In this document: positions 12,779 to 22,282 of the stretch, one piece after another
Position numbering within the stretch: the stretch's first letter is position 1
Layout: the number at the start of each line of letters is the position of its first letter
Source of the DNA: a virus
Virus record (IMG/VR): IMGVR_UViG_3300035661_000194
Coordinates: 1-35,280 of that record
Strand: one strand, 5' to 3'
DNA: 35,280 nucleotides
Program-made: the position numbers and the translations under genes
Notes under the pieces: generated by a model
What the model was told of the DNA's origin: nothing
Seen by the model: the letters and a program-made list of their open reading frames with translations, nothing else
Databases searched by the model: none

Positions 12779-13168
12779 TTAAGAGTATTGAACTTTTAAT
12801 GTTGCTTGGATCGAGTCACCACTGGACAAGTTCACAACTGGGAAAGTTGCGGACAAGTACATATTACCAGCAGTGCTTGCATCAAACAAACCTGCTTCGT
12901 CAACTGCACGAGATGCAGTAGCGGTAACAGTACCAACAACTTGATAGGTGTCGTTTGTTACGGTTGTAGTTTGCTGAGTAGAAGTACCTGCCACACGAGA
13001 TTCAACTGCTGTAGACAATGCTGTGTCACCTACAACTGCTGTACGTGCTGCACCTGTTGCGCCTGTACCAACACCAACGTAAAGTGGTTCTGTACCTGCA
13101 CCCTTAATGCGGTTTGTTGTGATTGCCTTACCTGCGTTTGTTAAAACGGTTGCTGTTCCGAAAGCCAT
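12779..13168 (-). CDS. Tail fibre-associated protein (129 aa)
   Basis: Begins M-A-F-G-T-A-T-V-L-T with AAGGA upstream and is rich in Thr, Ala, Val and Gly. The pattern Y-V-G-V-G-T-G-A-T-G-A in the first half and A-V-D-E-A-G-L-F-D-A-S then F-P-V-V-N-L-S-S-G-D near the end is the kind seen in small phage tail-fibre or baseplate decoration proteins. It is probably a virion structural protein near the fibres, beta-sandwich in character. The exact role is not known. A strong terminator follows. Confidence 0.65.
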   Translation of the reverse strand: MAFGTATVLTNAGKAITTNRIKGAGTEPLYVGVGTGATGAARTAVVGDTALSTAVESRVAGTSTQQTTTVTNDTYQVVGTVTATASRAVDEAGLFDASTAGNMYLSATFPVVNLSSGDSIQATLKVQYS

Positions 13169-13180
13169 GATTTATTTCCT

Positions 13181-13381
13181 TTATGAAATGTTATTTGTTT
13201 TATTCTTAAGAATACCTTTTACTCTTAAGAATTGTTTGATCCTGAAGATCATTGTTTTGAGAGGGTTTCTATTGTAGTATGATACCACACCCAAATCTTC
13301 CCGACTGCCGTTAGCACGAATTACCACCATATGGACTTCTGCTGACTCACAGTCACTAATTCCTGTTATCTTACCTACCAT
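13181..13381 (-). CDS. Unknown small protein (66 aa)
   Basis: Not recognised. It starts M-V-G-K-I-T-G-I-S-D-C at 13381 with AAAGG about 10 nt upstream. A short beta-like N-terminal half (H-M-V-V-I-R-A-N-G-S) is followed by a basic C-terminal tail (R-I-K-Q-F-L-R-V-K-G-I-L-K-N-K). It sits in a tight run of fibre genes. A nucleic-acid or membrane-surface contact by the basic tail is conceivable but unproven. Confidence 0.65.
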   Translation of the reverse strand: MVGKITGISDCESAEVHMVVIRANGSREDLGVVSYYNRNPLKTMIFRIKQFLRVKGILKNKTNNIS

Positions 13382-13394
13382 AATCTATAAACCT

Positions 13395-13796
13395 TTATAT
13401 TCTTGTAATTCCGCGTTGGATAACAAAGTTACCAGATGCAACCTTGATAGCATTGCTTGAACTTAATAGCACGTTCATGTCATACAAATAGTTAATGTAT
13501 GGGCCATTGAATGCGATTAAGTTTAAGTCAGTTGGGCCAATGCGAAGTTCAAACGTGCCATTTGCAGCATCAGTTTTAACAATCTTACCATTTAGATCAG
13601 TTGCAGTTAGTGCTACTGTAGAAGTGGAATAAGTTTGACGAACTTGCATTTGAATGGATGCAACGGTTAGGTCAAGAGGGATATAAGGGTTTGTAGTCGC
13701 ATCAAAGGGTAGAAGTGGGTTCGTAAGAACCTCTAATGTAAATACCTCAACGTGGGAGGCGCCTTGAGCGACAGTGATATCTTTTGTAATTGCCAT
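13395..13796 (-). CDS. Baseplate/tail protein with BppU-like N-terminus (133 aa)
   Basis: I choose ATG 13796 (M-A-I-T-K-D-I-T-V-A-Q-G) because AGGAT lies 6 nt upstream; the frame runs open to 13859 but would overlap the previous gene. The layout, an opening strand with Q-G-A-S-H-V-E-V-F, then S-I-Q-M-Q-V-R, a D-x-N-G-K turn and T-F-E-L-R-I, is that of small beta-sandwich domains found in baseplate upper proteins and fibre-anchoring proteins of siphoviruses. It is probably a structural piece linking fibres to the tail tip. The similarity is general, so the name is tentative. Confidence 0.6.
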   Translation of the reverse strand: MAITKDITVAQGASHVEVFTLEVLTNPLLPFDATTNPYIPLDLTVASIQMQVRQTYSTSTVALTATDLNGKIVKTDAANGTFELRIGPTDLNLIAFNGPYINYLYDMNVLLSSSNAIKVASGNFVIQRGITRI

Positions 13797-13846
13797 AATA
13801 ATCCTATTAAATCGTCTAACCGTTAAATCTGCTTGCGCACATTTAT

Positions 13847-14542
13847 TTATGCTGGCCAAGTCACGCTTATTTGCGGGCTGCCCATTAAACCGTAACTTGC
13901 TACATTAGCAGAGGAAACGACTGTGTTTGCATACTGCACTTGAGCATTAGCGCCCGTGTATCCAGGAAAAGTATATGTTGTCTCTAAGTGACCTGTTGGA
14001 ATATAAGTAACTGGTCCAACACTATGGACCCATGCATTACCACTAGTCCAGGTTCCAATTGTACCCAATGATGTAGCCACAATGGTTGTTCCATTACTGT
14101 TTACGCCATCAATAGCAGCGGCACTAACTTGTACTGGCACACTATTATTGACTGCCAATCCACCACCAGCAGGTACAGACAATGATAAATCCGTAGAGAC
14201 AAGTTGATTCCTAACGGCAATGTAATACGTTGAATCATGTTCAACGGAATAAGGGCGTATATCAGCAGTGCTTAGATTTGATGGTGCAATGTTCCATCCA
14301 GACGAATCTTTAACCCATACCAATTTAATGGATGGGGTAGTTGCATTAGATCCAATACCTAATCCCACAATTTTTCCATCATTGGTCTTAACTAGGGTGG
14401 ATATTTCCAACATATCCCAACCAATTTGATTAGTTGCGCTTGTATTTGCAATTGCAGATGTGCTGCCATTGTTATCAGTCATCAGCATTATTGGGTTACC
14501 ATTAGCATCAACTCCTGTAACAGGAACTCCTACATAACTCAT
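13847..14542 (-). CDS. Fibre-region structural protein (231 aa)
   Basis: Begins M-S-Y-V-G-V-P-V-T-G-V-D-A-N-G-N and is beta-rich throughout. The N-terminal G-V-D-A-N-G-N-P-I-M and later T-D-N-N-G-S-T are typical of short fibre attachment segments. The C-terminus (S-Y-G-L-M-G-S-P-Q-I-S-V-T-W-P-A) has a jelly-roll flavour. No Asp-box runs are present. The start overlaps the upstream gene stop by 4 bp (ATGA). Probably part of the fibre assembly; specific function unknown. Confidence 0.65.
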   Translation of the reverse strand: MSYVGVPVTGVDANGNPIMLMTDNNGSTSAIANTSATNQIGWDMLEISTLVKTNDGKIVGLGIGSNATTPSIKLVWVKDSSGWNIAPSNLSTADIRPYSVEHDSTYYIAVRNQLVSTDLSLSVPAGGGLAVNNSVPVQVSAAAIDGVNSNGTTIVATSLGTIGTWTSGNAWVHSVGPVTYIPTGHLETTYTFPGYTGANAQVQYANTVVSSANVASYGLMGSPQISVTWPA

Positions 14543-15069
14543 AGACTATTTCCCTTTGTAAATGCTGATGCAATATTCGTAACCAGTGCCTTAACCGCAA
14601 ATAAAAGTTTTTTTGCAGGAACTTTAATGTAAGCATGTGAATTAGAAACATCACTCAATGTAATGTAGCGAATAAAGTTTGCGTATTTCGCAAATGTTGC
14701 TTTAGTAACGCTCTTTGCAGTGATGCTTATTTCATACATGAAAGGCAGAGGCTTGCTCGACTTGAATGAATAACCATCGAATGATGTATAAAAATATTGG
14801 TCATTCTCAGCAATAGCAACTATGTTTACACTAGACGGATTTGGAAGCACACCGCCAACCCATGTTGTTCCGCCATTAAACGTGGAGTAAACTACATTAG
14901 AGTAAGGTGTACGTGTATCATATGCCTCATACAGATATTGTCCAGGCGCACCAGCAATGACTTTCCACTTAACATATGGTGGGTTAGTTTTCTGAATCCA
15001 GGTAGATCCATTGTAACTAACCGCAGACATATCACTGCCATCAACATAAGCAACAATGTTATTAGACAT
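14539..15069 (-). CDS. Short Asp-box fibre paralogue (176 aa)
   Basis: Starts M-S-N-N-I-V-A-Y-V-D-G-S at 15069, overlapping the end of the 634-aa fibre gene by 8 bp. It has a single Asp-box-like turn (N-G-G-T-T-W-V-G-G) and a C-terminal half with Lys/Ala/Thr-rich segments (S-V-T-K-A-T-F-A-K-Y and L-L-F-A-V-K-A-L-V-T), like short versions of the repeats in the 1084-aa protein. It may be a decayed or truncated member of the same family, or a small fibre tip subunit. Confidence 0.65.
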   Translation of the reverse strand: MSNNIVAYVDGSDMSAVSYNGSTWIQKTNPPYVKWKVIAGAPGQYLYEAYDTRTPYSNVVYSTFNGGTTWVGGVLPNPSSVNIVAIAENDQYFYTSFDGYSFKSSKPLPFMYEISITAKSVTKATFAKYANFIRYITLSDVSNSHAYIKVPAKKLLFAVKALVTNIASAFTKGNSL

Positions 15070-16966
15070 TTGGAATACCTACTCCAGGGCCAACACCAGT
15101 CCAGTTTGCACTTTGTGGCATGTAAATTCTATTCCAGTTTACACCATCAGAAGATGTTGCAGCCAAGTTAGTTGGACCGGCGGCTACGGCTGTAAATTGA
15201 CCCAACGCCCATGTAATACTGGTATAGTTAATGTTGTCAGGCATGTAATGCTGTGTCCAGGTAATACCATCGCTAGAAGTGGCACAAACGTTACTATTTG
15301 TTATTGCACAGAATACAGAACCATTCCGGGAAATAGCATTCCACCCAGCCGCAGTTGGCATACTACGTTCTGTCCATGTGATACCATCTGTGGATGTAAT
15401 GCATTTGTTAGAATTAGATGCAATACCAACAAAGGTAGATCCACCTGCAACTATTGCATGATATGCATTTGTATTAGGCAATGTACGTGTAGTCCAAGTT
15501 GCACCATCAGTAGATGTTGCTGCTTTACCATCTGTGGATAATGCTGCAAATATAGTTCCATTGTGCGCAATACCAGACCAAAAACTAGTTGTAGGCAATG
15601 TACGTGTGGTCCAGGTTGCACCATCTGTAGATGTTGCTGCGACTGCGGTATTGTTCTTAACACCTACCCACTTGCTTGCTGCATATATAATCGACCAAGG
15701 CTTCTTCCAGATTTTATTCACAAATGATAATATCGACGACGACGTTACACTGGCATTAGATGTAATAGAGGTTAAAAATATTTTGTCACTGAAAGTTATA
15801 GGACTTGCTGTCATTTCTCTATAGTAAGATGCAATCCTATCATAAAATGCTGCGGATATAGACAATGCTGCATCTACAAAAACTATCCATAGTTTACCAG
15901 CAATCGCGATTGCGTTCGATGCCGAGACACCTGTCCAAGTATTATTCATAAAAAAATTATTGCTACCGAAACTTAGTGACCTACCAGAAATAGTCCACTT
16001 AGAAGCCTTTGACATTACACTATTGGCGGTGCTATTTGCCATATTAGAGATGGGATTAATAGGTGCATTGTTCCCATATATAAATCCCGATCCGGTAACA
16101 TTAGGAATAGTTCTTGGTCCCCAGGATGTACCATCCGTTGAATGTAAGGCATTTCCGTAATCATCAGTAAGTAAAAATCCTACATCCTTGTCCCATGTAA
16201 CTTTGTTCCAATTTAAGTTAGACCCAGTACCAGGTGCCGTCGCGACGGTAACTTGTGTCCAGGTTGACCCGTTATTATTTGTATACCTAATAGCATCTTT
16301 CCAGGCTAAAACAACAATAGTCCCACTGCCAGATGCTTTATATTGGGCTGCCATTGAAAGATTAGGAAATAAAGGACTGCCTGAAGGACTATATGTATCT
16401 CCGGTGTATGGCATCGATGACCAGGAAGATCCGTCAGTTGATTTTTGTATGTCCGAAGCCGTAATAAGAAAAAATGACCCATTATAATAAATTGGCCCAG
16501 AGCCTCCTGTGGCAATTGCCGACGACCAGGACGTACCATTGTTCGTACTATAGCACGCTTGGCCATTCATCGACGCAATCCATCTGCCATTGGCATACAT
16601 TAACTGGTTAGGGGCAGATGATAACGTAGTATTTGCAACAGAAGAATAAGTAGTGCCATCAGTAGTTATATAAGCATTCTTAGTGCTATTAACGATCATG
16701 ATTCTAGTGCGGTCAGATGCTCCGACCCAGGTATTGGCACCTAAATTCCTGGATGTCCAGGATGTTAAATTAGATGAATATTCTACATTCGAAGCACCTA
16801 TCCCGTTAGGGCCATCATATCGAACGTAAATTCCGCTAGATGTTGGTCCAGCAATGCCACCATCAAGACTATTATTTGTTGTTGCAGTAGACCAATTAAT
16901 TCCATTAGAGGAATATGCAATTTTATTACCAGTGCCGTCACCTGTTTTTCCATTAACTATAATCAT
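15062..16966 (-). CDS. Asp-box repeat fibre/adhesin (634 aa)
   Basis: Starts M-I-I-V-N-G-K-T-G-D-G with AAGGA upstream. About seven Asp-box motifs lie in the first 300 residues (S-S-N-G-I-N-W-S, S-T-D-G-S-S-W-S and others) and five in the last 200 (S-T-D-G-A-T-W-T twice, S-S-D-G-I-T-W-T). A non-propeller linker of Ser/Ala/aromatic character separates them (about 300-428). This suggests two beta-propeller lobes binding a surface glycan or protein. Two DNA repeats of about 48 bp with a 117-bp (39-codon) offset (near 15478 and 15595) show recent repeat duplication. It is a paralogue of the 1084-aa fibre and the C-terminus of the hub protein. A receptor-binding role is inferred. Confidence 0.8.
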   Translation of the reverse strand: MIIVNGKTGDGTGNKIAYSSNGINWSTATTNNSLDGGIAGPTSSGIYVRYDGPNGIGASNVEYSSNLTSWTSRNLGANTWVGASDRTRIMIVNSTKNAYITTDGTTYSSVANTTLSSAPNQLMYANGRWIASMNGQACYSTNNGTSWSSAIATGGSGPIYYNGSFFLITASDIQKSTDGSSWSSMPYTGDTYSPSGSPLFPNLSMAAQYKASGSGTIVVLAWKDAIRYTNNNGSTWTQVTVATAPGTGSNLNWNKVTWDKDVGFLLTDDYGNALHSTDGTSWGPRTIPNVTGSGFIYGNNAPINPISNMANSTANSVMSKASKWTISGRSLSFGSNNFFMNNTWTGVSASNAIAIAGKLWIVFVDAALSISAAFYDRIASYYREMTASPITFSDKIFLTSITSNASVTSSSILSFVNKIWKKPWSIIYAASKWVGVKNNTAVAATSTDGATWTTRTLPTTSFWSGIAHNGTIFAALSTDGKAATSTDGATWTTRTLPNTNAYHAIVAGGSTFVGIASNSNKCITSTDGITWTERSMPTAAGWNAISRNGSVFCAITNSNVCATSSDGITWTQHYMPDNINYTSITWALGQFTAVAAGPTNLAATSSDGVNWNRIYMPQSANWTGVGPGVGIPNV

Positions 16967-16995
16967 TTTTTTCCTTAAATCTGTAAAGTATTTAT

Positions 16996-19900
16996 TTAAG
17001 CAGGAAGCATGCCTGATACTGCGGTATTCATTAAATCAATCTGTGCACTTAGACTATCATAATTTGTGGAAGAAATCTTCTGCGAAGCATTTGGATCGCT
17101 TAATTGATTAAAAGCAGTCCAGGTTGTTCCATTTGTTGACGTATACATTGCACTACCAACATTATTCATCATCTTGCTTCCGACTAACCATTGCGATCCA
17201 TCCCACACAACAGAAGTAACATTGTACCCATTAAATGCTGCATAGTTTACAGGTGCAGTCCACTCAATTCCATCGGAACTGGTTTGTATACCTGCTGGGC
17301 CAACCGCCATTAAATTAGATCCAGACGATGCAACTTGCCTAGTTAACTGGTCAATGCCCTGGCTTGGTTTATGTTCAGTCCATACCTTACCATCACTACT
17401 CGTAGCACATCCATTTTGTGTATCCAATGCAATAAATTGACCACCGCTATAGATGATGAACTCAAATGCAGACGAAGGAATCCAACTAACTACATTAGTT
17501 ACTGCTGAATCTAACTTAACACGATCAAAAGTCATACCATCATCAGACCAATACACAGAACTATCAGTTGCACTTATAGCAACAAAACGACTTCCGTTAT
17601 TTGCAACTTGTTTGAATGCACGGCTATCTGGATATGTATTGATAAAGTGAGGGGTTGCATGACCAAACACTGTATTGCTACTTACTGCGGTTGCAGTAGG
17701 AGCATTGAACACAGATATACCAAACATAATAAGATTAGTTGACCCACCAGGAAACGTAATTGTTGTCCCTGTATTACCTACCGCAATAGATGTTGCCTTA
17801 GTTAAGTTGTTAGACACTGTAGTAACATCATGAGCAGGGATAGCATCAGCGACTTTATTGACTACTAAGACATTAGCCTTAAATGGATCGTAACTTAGTA
17901 ATGGATTACCAGCATCTGGAAATGTTCCACTAGTATAAGCGTTAGCCTTAACTTCTTCTACAATGTATGGTGCATCAGCAATACTGGTAACTGTAGGTTG
18001 TGGATTGCTCCAGTAATTAGCATAAGTTGCAGGAACTTCAGGAACAGTTACAGTTACCGTACCATTAAAGCCAGTTACTCCATCATTGCTACCCACTAAA
18101 GTCCATGGACTCCAACTTTGTTGATCTAAATTACCACTAGTGTATGTAGCAGTAGAGTAGTACAAAGTTAATTTTGAATCATATGTAAACTTGTTACCAT
18201 CGTAATAGTTATACCATGGTGTTTGAGACCAGGACCCAGTACCTAAGGACTCAAAGTTATAGAAGTCTCGAATCAAACCGTTAGTAGATATAACTAAATC
18301 TTTGCTACTCGTAATGACATTATTGGACTTAATCAGCCCACCAACATTAGCGCCAGCAAACACCATGTGGTCATGCGTAAAGATACCTGCACGTGAGTCG
18401 ACCTCACCGTCCTTTGGTCCGGACCCAAACACCATTGGGAAAGTAGTACCAACTAATGAAGATGTATAGGATGTGACTGGCGGAGTGACATTACCATTAC
18501 CACCAATGTTGCCATTACCACCAATGTTGCCATTACCACCGTCTGGGTCAATTAGGTCAATAATAACTGTATTGCTACCAGGATTGCTTGTAATGAAAAT
18601 CTTAGCACCATCAGCAGTACCTGGACCAGCAACAAACGTAATTGACGAACCGTTGCTTGAAAGGATATTTGATGTTGTACTGACTGTGTTACCAGCCTTA
18701 ACAATCGAGAATCCCGGAGTTACATTAGCAGTGCCCTGTGATACATTTCCTGTTAGAGATATTATACCTGTAGTATTATCGTATGCCAATCCAGGACCAG
18801 CGACTAAATCTAAAGTGATTTGATCAGTGAATGCACCGTCAAACTTAATACCTGTTCCAGCAGTATAAGAAGCGGATATGATATTACCCGTTAAATCTAT
18901 ACCGTGACCAGCAACATAGTTTGCGGCTGCAACATCAGAAATTTGTTCAGCACCAAGACCAAATATAGACTCTAAGTTACCTGTACCGGACAAGATACCA
19001 TTAGCACCAAACCAGTTTAACTTAGTTGCAACGTAACCAGCCAGCAAGCCCATGCTCATACCACCAGCAACTGCCACTCCATTAGTGTCTAATACTGGAG
19101 TGTTGTATGGCAATACATCAGGAGCAGCAACCGCAGTGTATGGTGTTGCAGCACTAGGTGGGCTGAATTTACTTGATCCACTTGCGTTTACGCCACGGAC
19201 CTTAAAGTAGTAAGTGCCGCTCTTAAGCAATACTGTCTTAAACGCAGGGGCATCACCTGTTGTAAAAGGACCACTGTTAGTTGCTCGCATAGAGCCCAAC
19301 AATGTATAGTTACGAGCATTGTCATCAGTTGTGGTATCTTTAGTGTACCAGAATTCCATCTCATTAACAACCCCTGCTGGCACAGTGCCCGTAATGGTTA
19401 AGGATGGCTGGCTAGTGATAGTTGTACCCGTTGATGTCAATGCAACTACAGTAGGGGCAATAGGTTGCTGAATAGGAGCCAGGGATGGCAGCGAATGACC
19501 AACACCAATCAATGGCTTAAAGTCAGAGATGCTATCAACAATGTAGACATCAGCATTATATGCCTGCCCCATGATCTCAACAGTGATTTGACCAGCGTCA
19601 GACTCTGTTTTCTTAATACGGATAGCGCGGAATAACTTATTAGTCCACCCGAAGACGCTATTTGTAACTCCAAATACATCACCAATCTGCACGTTATACT
19701 TGCTATAGTCCGTTGTAAACGTGATAACCATATCATCACGGGACTGGCGTAAGTCTAAATTAGCCAATACGGTCGCTTGCACTACATTGTTACATAACTC
19801 ATAAGTGACTTGGTAGCGATTAGGCGATTCATTGATACCCATCATACTCGTTGGTAGATCTACATGAACAAAGTTCATTTGATCCTTCAAATAAGCATAT

Positions 19901-20979
19901 GGGAATTGTGCTTCTACTTGGTTGTGATACGAGTCTAAATTAGTTGACGCAATGCTAATCTGACCAAGGATATTGCTATCATTGAAGTCTAATGACTTGC
20001 TTGTAGGTTGCTGAATCAATACGGACCACTTGCCCGTAGTAACATCGTAACTTAAATATGAGCCAGCAGTAGCAGCAATACGCTGCAAGTTAGCCATTAC
20101 ATTCTCAGTCGTGCGCAATAGACCATTACAAGTATAACGTGGTTGAGCAGGGTATGTACCTAATGTGATGCTTTGCGCACTATAGGTATTCAATGCTGTG
20201 ATACTTGCTGTATCAATGATATCAGTTGTAAGGCCAGCACCATATAAATCATTAACCATGTAATCATACAATGCATCACCAGGCTTGTTTATTGTATTGC
20301 GGACATGGAACTTAAGTTGAGGAATCGAGTGAACACCCTTACTTGGGTCATAGTTCATCTTCACAATAGCAAAGACAACATTCTCCATGATGTAGGTGTT
20401 ATCCCAGCCAGGCATAATGCTATATGCTACGGGAGGAACAGTGCCCGCAATAGGAGTAGTTGTTCCAGTTGTGCAAGGCAACATAGGGGCATTACTATTG
20501 CCCTTGTATAGATAGATACCAACTAATGCATCAGCATTATGATCAACTACACCCGTATCATCCGTTGTGTAATCAATAGTTGTACCATCTGCTTTAAAGG
20601 TAACGCGATTGTTGCTTAGATATACATCATCAATAGTGATATTACTAGCAGCACCAGAAGAAAATAAGTTGCCTGTAGTTTCGCATAATGCTAACACGGC
20701 ATACATCTGCTTATTGGAGTTAGTTAACTGTACATCAACTATAGTTCCGCTAAAGTACGAATCGCCATAAGCAACAGGGATCTTATTATCTGTTGCTGGC
20801 TGAATTTGTTGACGCTGCCCCTGTGGTGTAGATACAGAACCACTAGCATTGGCATTTTCGTTTTGCTTGTTTAGGTAGTTTGCAATACCCAAACCAATAG
20901 CAATACGTGCCAAGGATGCAGCAAAGCCTTCGCCACCTAACCAACTAAATGCTGTACTAATTGCGGATAACCAACCCAT
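16996..20979 (-). CDS. Tail hub / host-specificity protein, gpJ-like (1327 aa)
   Basis: Central tail-tip protein that closes the tail tube and carries receptor-binding parts. The N-terminal segment is hydrophobic (M-G-W-L-S-A-I-S-T-A-F-S-W-L-G-G) and is followed by a gpJ-like region (I-P-V-A-Y-G-D-S-Y-F-S-G-T-I and L-Y-D-Y-M-V-N-D-L-Y-G-A-G-L, up to about 500). An FN3-like domain covers about 510-615 (F-K-V-R-G-V-N-A-S-G). A Gly-Asn hinge encoded by an 18-bp tandem repeat is at about 813-830. Four Asp-box motifs lie near the end (about 1140-1290, such as S-S-D-G-K-V-W-T). The hub thus shares its tip module with the two fibre genes downstream. Order after the tape measure and two distal tail genes matches siphoviruses. 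Confidence 0.85.
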   Translation of the reverse strand: MGWLSAISTAFSWLGGEGFAASLARIAIGLGIANYLNKQNENANASGSVSTPQGQRQQIQPATDNKIPVAYGDSYFSGTIVDVQLTNSNKQMYAVLALCETTGNLFSSGAASNITIDDVYLSNNRVTFKADGTTIDYTTDDTGVVDHNADALVGIYLYKGNSNAPMLPCTTGTTTPIAGTVPPVAYSIMPGWDNTYIMENVVFAIVKMNYDPSKGVHSIPQLKFHVRNTINKPGDALYDYMVNDLYGAGLTTDIIDTASITALNTYSAQSITLGTYPAQPRYTCNGLLRTTENVMANLQRIAATAGSYLSYDVTTGKWSVLIQQPTSKSLDFNDSNILGQISIASTNLDSYHNQVEAQFPYAYLKDQMNFVHVDLPTSMMGINESPNRYQVTYELCNNVVQATVLANLDLRQSRDDMVITFTTDYSKYNVQIGDVFGVTNSVFGWTNKLFRAIRIKKTESDAGQITVEIMGQAYNADVYIVDSISDFKPLIGVGHSLPSLAPIQQPIAPTVVALTSTGTTITSQPSLTITGTVPAGVVNEMEFWYTKDTTTDDNARNYTLLGSMRATNSGPFTTGDAPAFKTVLLKSGTYYFKVRGVNASGSSKFSPPSAATPYTAVAAPDVLPYNTPVLDTNGVAVAGGMSMGLLAGYVATKLNWFGANGILSGTGNLESIFGLGAEQISDVAAANYVAGHGIDLTGNIISASYTAGTGIKFDGAFTDQITLDLVAGPGLAYDNTTGIISLTGNVSQGTANVTPGFSIVKAGNTVSTTSNILSSNGSSITFVAGPGTADGAKIFITSNPGSNTVIIDLIDPDGGNGNIGGNGNIGGNGNVTPPVTSYTSSLVGTTFPMVFGSGPKDGEVDSRAGIFTHDHMVFAGANVGGLIKSNNVITSSKDLVISTNGLIRDFYNFESLGTGSWSQTPWYNYYDGNKFTYDSKLTLYYSTATYTSGNLDQQSWSPWTLVGSNDGVTGFNGTVTVTVPEVPATYANYWSNPQPTVTSIADAPYIVEEVKANAYTSGTFPDAGNPLLSYDPFKANVLVVNKVADAIPAHDVTTVSNNLTKATSIAVGNTGTTITFPGGSTNLIMFGISVFNAPTATAVSSNTVFGHATPHFINTYPDSRAFKQVANNGSRFVAISATDSSVYWSDDGMTFDRVKLDSAVTNVVSWIPSSAFEFIIYSGGQFIALDTQNGCATSSDGKVWTEHKPSQGIDQLTRQVASSGSNLMAVGPAGIQTSSDGIEWTAPVNYAAFNGYNVTSVVWDGSQWLVGSKMMNNVGSAMYTSTNGTTWTAFNQLSDPNASQKISSTNYDSLSAQIDLMNTAVSGMLPA
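18487..18540. repeat. 18-bp tandem repeat encoding a Gly-Asn hinge
   Basis: About three head-to-tail copies of an 18-bp unit (CCAATGTTGCCATTACCA on the plus strand). In the tail hub gene they encode repeated G-N-I-G-G-N units after D-P-D-G, a flexible hinge that can change length by slippage in steps of six residues. Confidence 0.88.
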
Positions 20980-20993
20980 ATCTTAATCCTCTG

Positions 20994-21662
20994 TTAACCT
21001 GTTACGGTATTTGTTACTGTCTTACCACCACTTGCTGCTATCGTTGCACTAGGAGTAGTGCCACCAAAGTCGAATATTTGATTACTAATAACTGACACGC
21101 GATTGAATGCATTGTCACCAGGGAACCAATAGTTTTGATCATCCTGATTAGTTCTACGACCTGCTACTTTGTGCATCAATACTGACATAGTAGAACTGCA
21201 AATAAGAGAGATACTGGTAGTAACTGATTGATTACTACCTTCCTTCCAACCTTCATCTAACGCATAGTTATTTACTATACCTACAAACTCAAGGACGGGA
21301 TTGCCAGCAATAGCAAGCATATCACCAGTGTCGGCATTAAAGAAAGCACGACGTATTTCAACTGGGTTCCCCTTAATAGGTGCAGAAATAATATCAGCAA
21401 TGTAATTGTTGCCGATGCCAGATAAAGTAATAGTGACGTCATTTTGTGTTGCCTTCATGTCTGCAGATACGCCTGTGACATTTAATAGATTGCCATTAGC
21501 CGCATAAGTGTATGCAATACCATCACGCTCTGTAATTTGCACGGGTACATTGTTAGATGACATACGAACAATCACGGGATTACCCGCTTCCATAACTGTC
21601 ATCTTAACAAAGGTTGCTTGGCGTAGAGATGAATAACTTGTTAAGTCTAAACCTGATGCCAT
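20994..21662 (-). CDS. Distal tail/minor tail protein (222 aa)
   Basis: Lies between the tape measure side and the gpJ-like hub, where siphoviruses encode distal tail and hub-adaptor proteins. It starts M-A-S-G-L-D-L-T-S-Y and is beta-rich: Y-A-A-N-G-N-L-L-N-V-T-G-V, then V-T-I-T-L-S-G-I-G-N, then P-V-E-I-R-R-A-F-F-N. The C-terminal W-F-P-G-D-N-A-F is followed by a short Ser/Thr-rich tail. This layout resembles DUF2163-like hub adaptors, but the match is only by pattern. It abuts the 205-aa gene, sharing coordinate 21662. Confidence 0.68.
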   Translation of the reverse strand: MASGLDLTSYSSLRQATFVKMTVMEAGNPVIVRMSSNNVPVQITERDGIAYTYAANGNLLNVTGVSADMKATQNDVTITLSGIGNNYIADIISAPIKGNPVEIRRAFFNADTGDMLAIAGNPVLEFVGIVNNYALDEGWKEGSNQSVTTSISLICSSTMSVLMHKVAGRRTNQDDQNYWFPGDNAFNRVSVISNQIFDFGGTTPSATIAASGGKTVTNTVTG

Positions 21663-22279
21663 TATGCAAGTTCCTCAAATAGTTGGAATGCACCACTCCA
21701 CTTAACGCAACGATCAGTTGGGTCAATTTTCCACTCTGGGAATTGTGTACATATGATCTTAAAGTTACAAGCAGATCCATATATAGGTGTTGCACTGCCA
21801 CTTGCTTCCAATACAGGGCGATTAAGAATAGCGACAGTATCCGTGTATAAGACATCAGTAGCAAAAGAGTAAACACGATCACTACCTGTAAATTGCACTA
21901 AGTCACCGGCGCGAAACTTATAGCCACTAGTGCATGTTCCGCCTGTTAATGCGACTACACTGCTACCTTGTGCATATGCAATGCTTGTTGGCATAACAGA
22001 TGCATTACCTTGATAACCAAACAAATAGTTATAGGCAGTCTTGTTAAAGTTGATGTATGAACTGAATATGCGATCAGCCTTATCTAATTGCTCAACGTAT
22101 GGTCGAGCATCAACCCAAAGTGTACCAGGTGATGGTGTAACTGTAAAGCGCCATACTTGACCACCGCGACTTGTGGCACGAACAGTTTGATCACGTGCCA
22201 CAGTTTGTGCCACTACAGCACGTTTGTTAATAGTAACGTCAACAGCGTTATCTATGATCCATTGAAACGGATTACTCAT
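21662..22279 (-). CDS. Minor tail protein (205 aa)
   Basis: First gene after the tape measure, with a 3-bp gap. Starts M-S-N-P-F-Q-W-I-I-D-N. Likely beta-rich, with Y-K-F-R-A-G-D-L-V-Q-F-T-G-S (about 120-135), a region often seen in tail-tip proteins, and three Cys near the C-terminus (S-A-C-N-F-K-I-I-C and D-R-C-V-K-W). The position implies a distal tail protein at the tube end. No specific family is recognised. Confidence 0.68.
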   Translation of the reverse strand: MSNPFQWIIDNAVDVTINKRAVVAQTVARDQTVRATSRGGQVWRFTVTPSPGTLWVDARPYVEQLDKADRIFSSYINFNKTAYNYLFGYQGNASVMPTSIAYAQGSSVVALTGGTCTSGYKFRAGDLVQFTGSDRVYSFATDVLYTDTVAILNRPVLEASGSATPIYGSACNFKIICTQFPEWKIDPTDRCVKWSGAFQLFEELA

Positions 22280-22282
22280 TTA

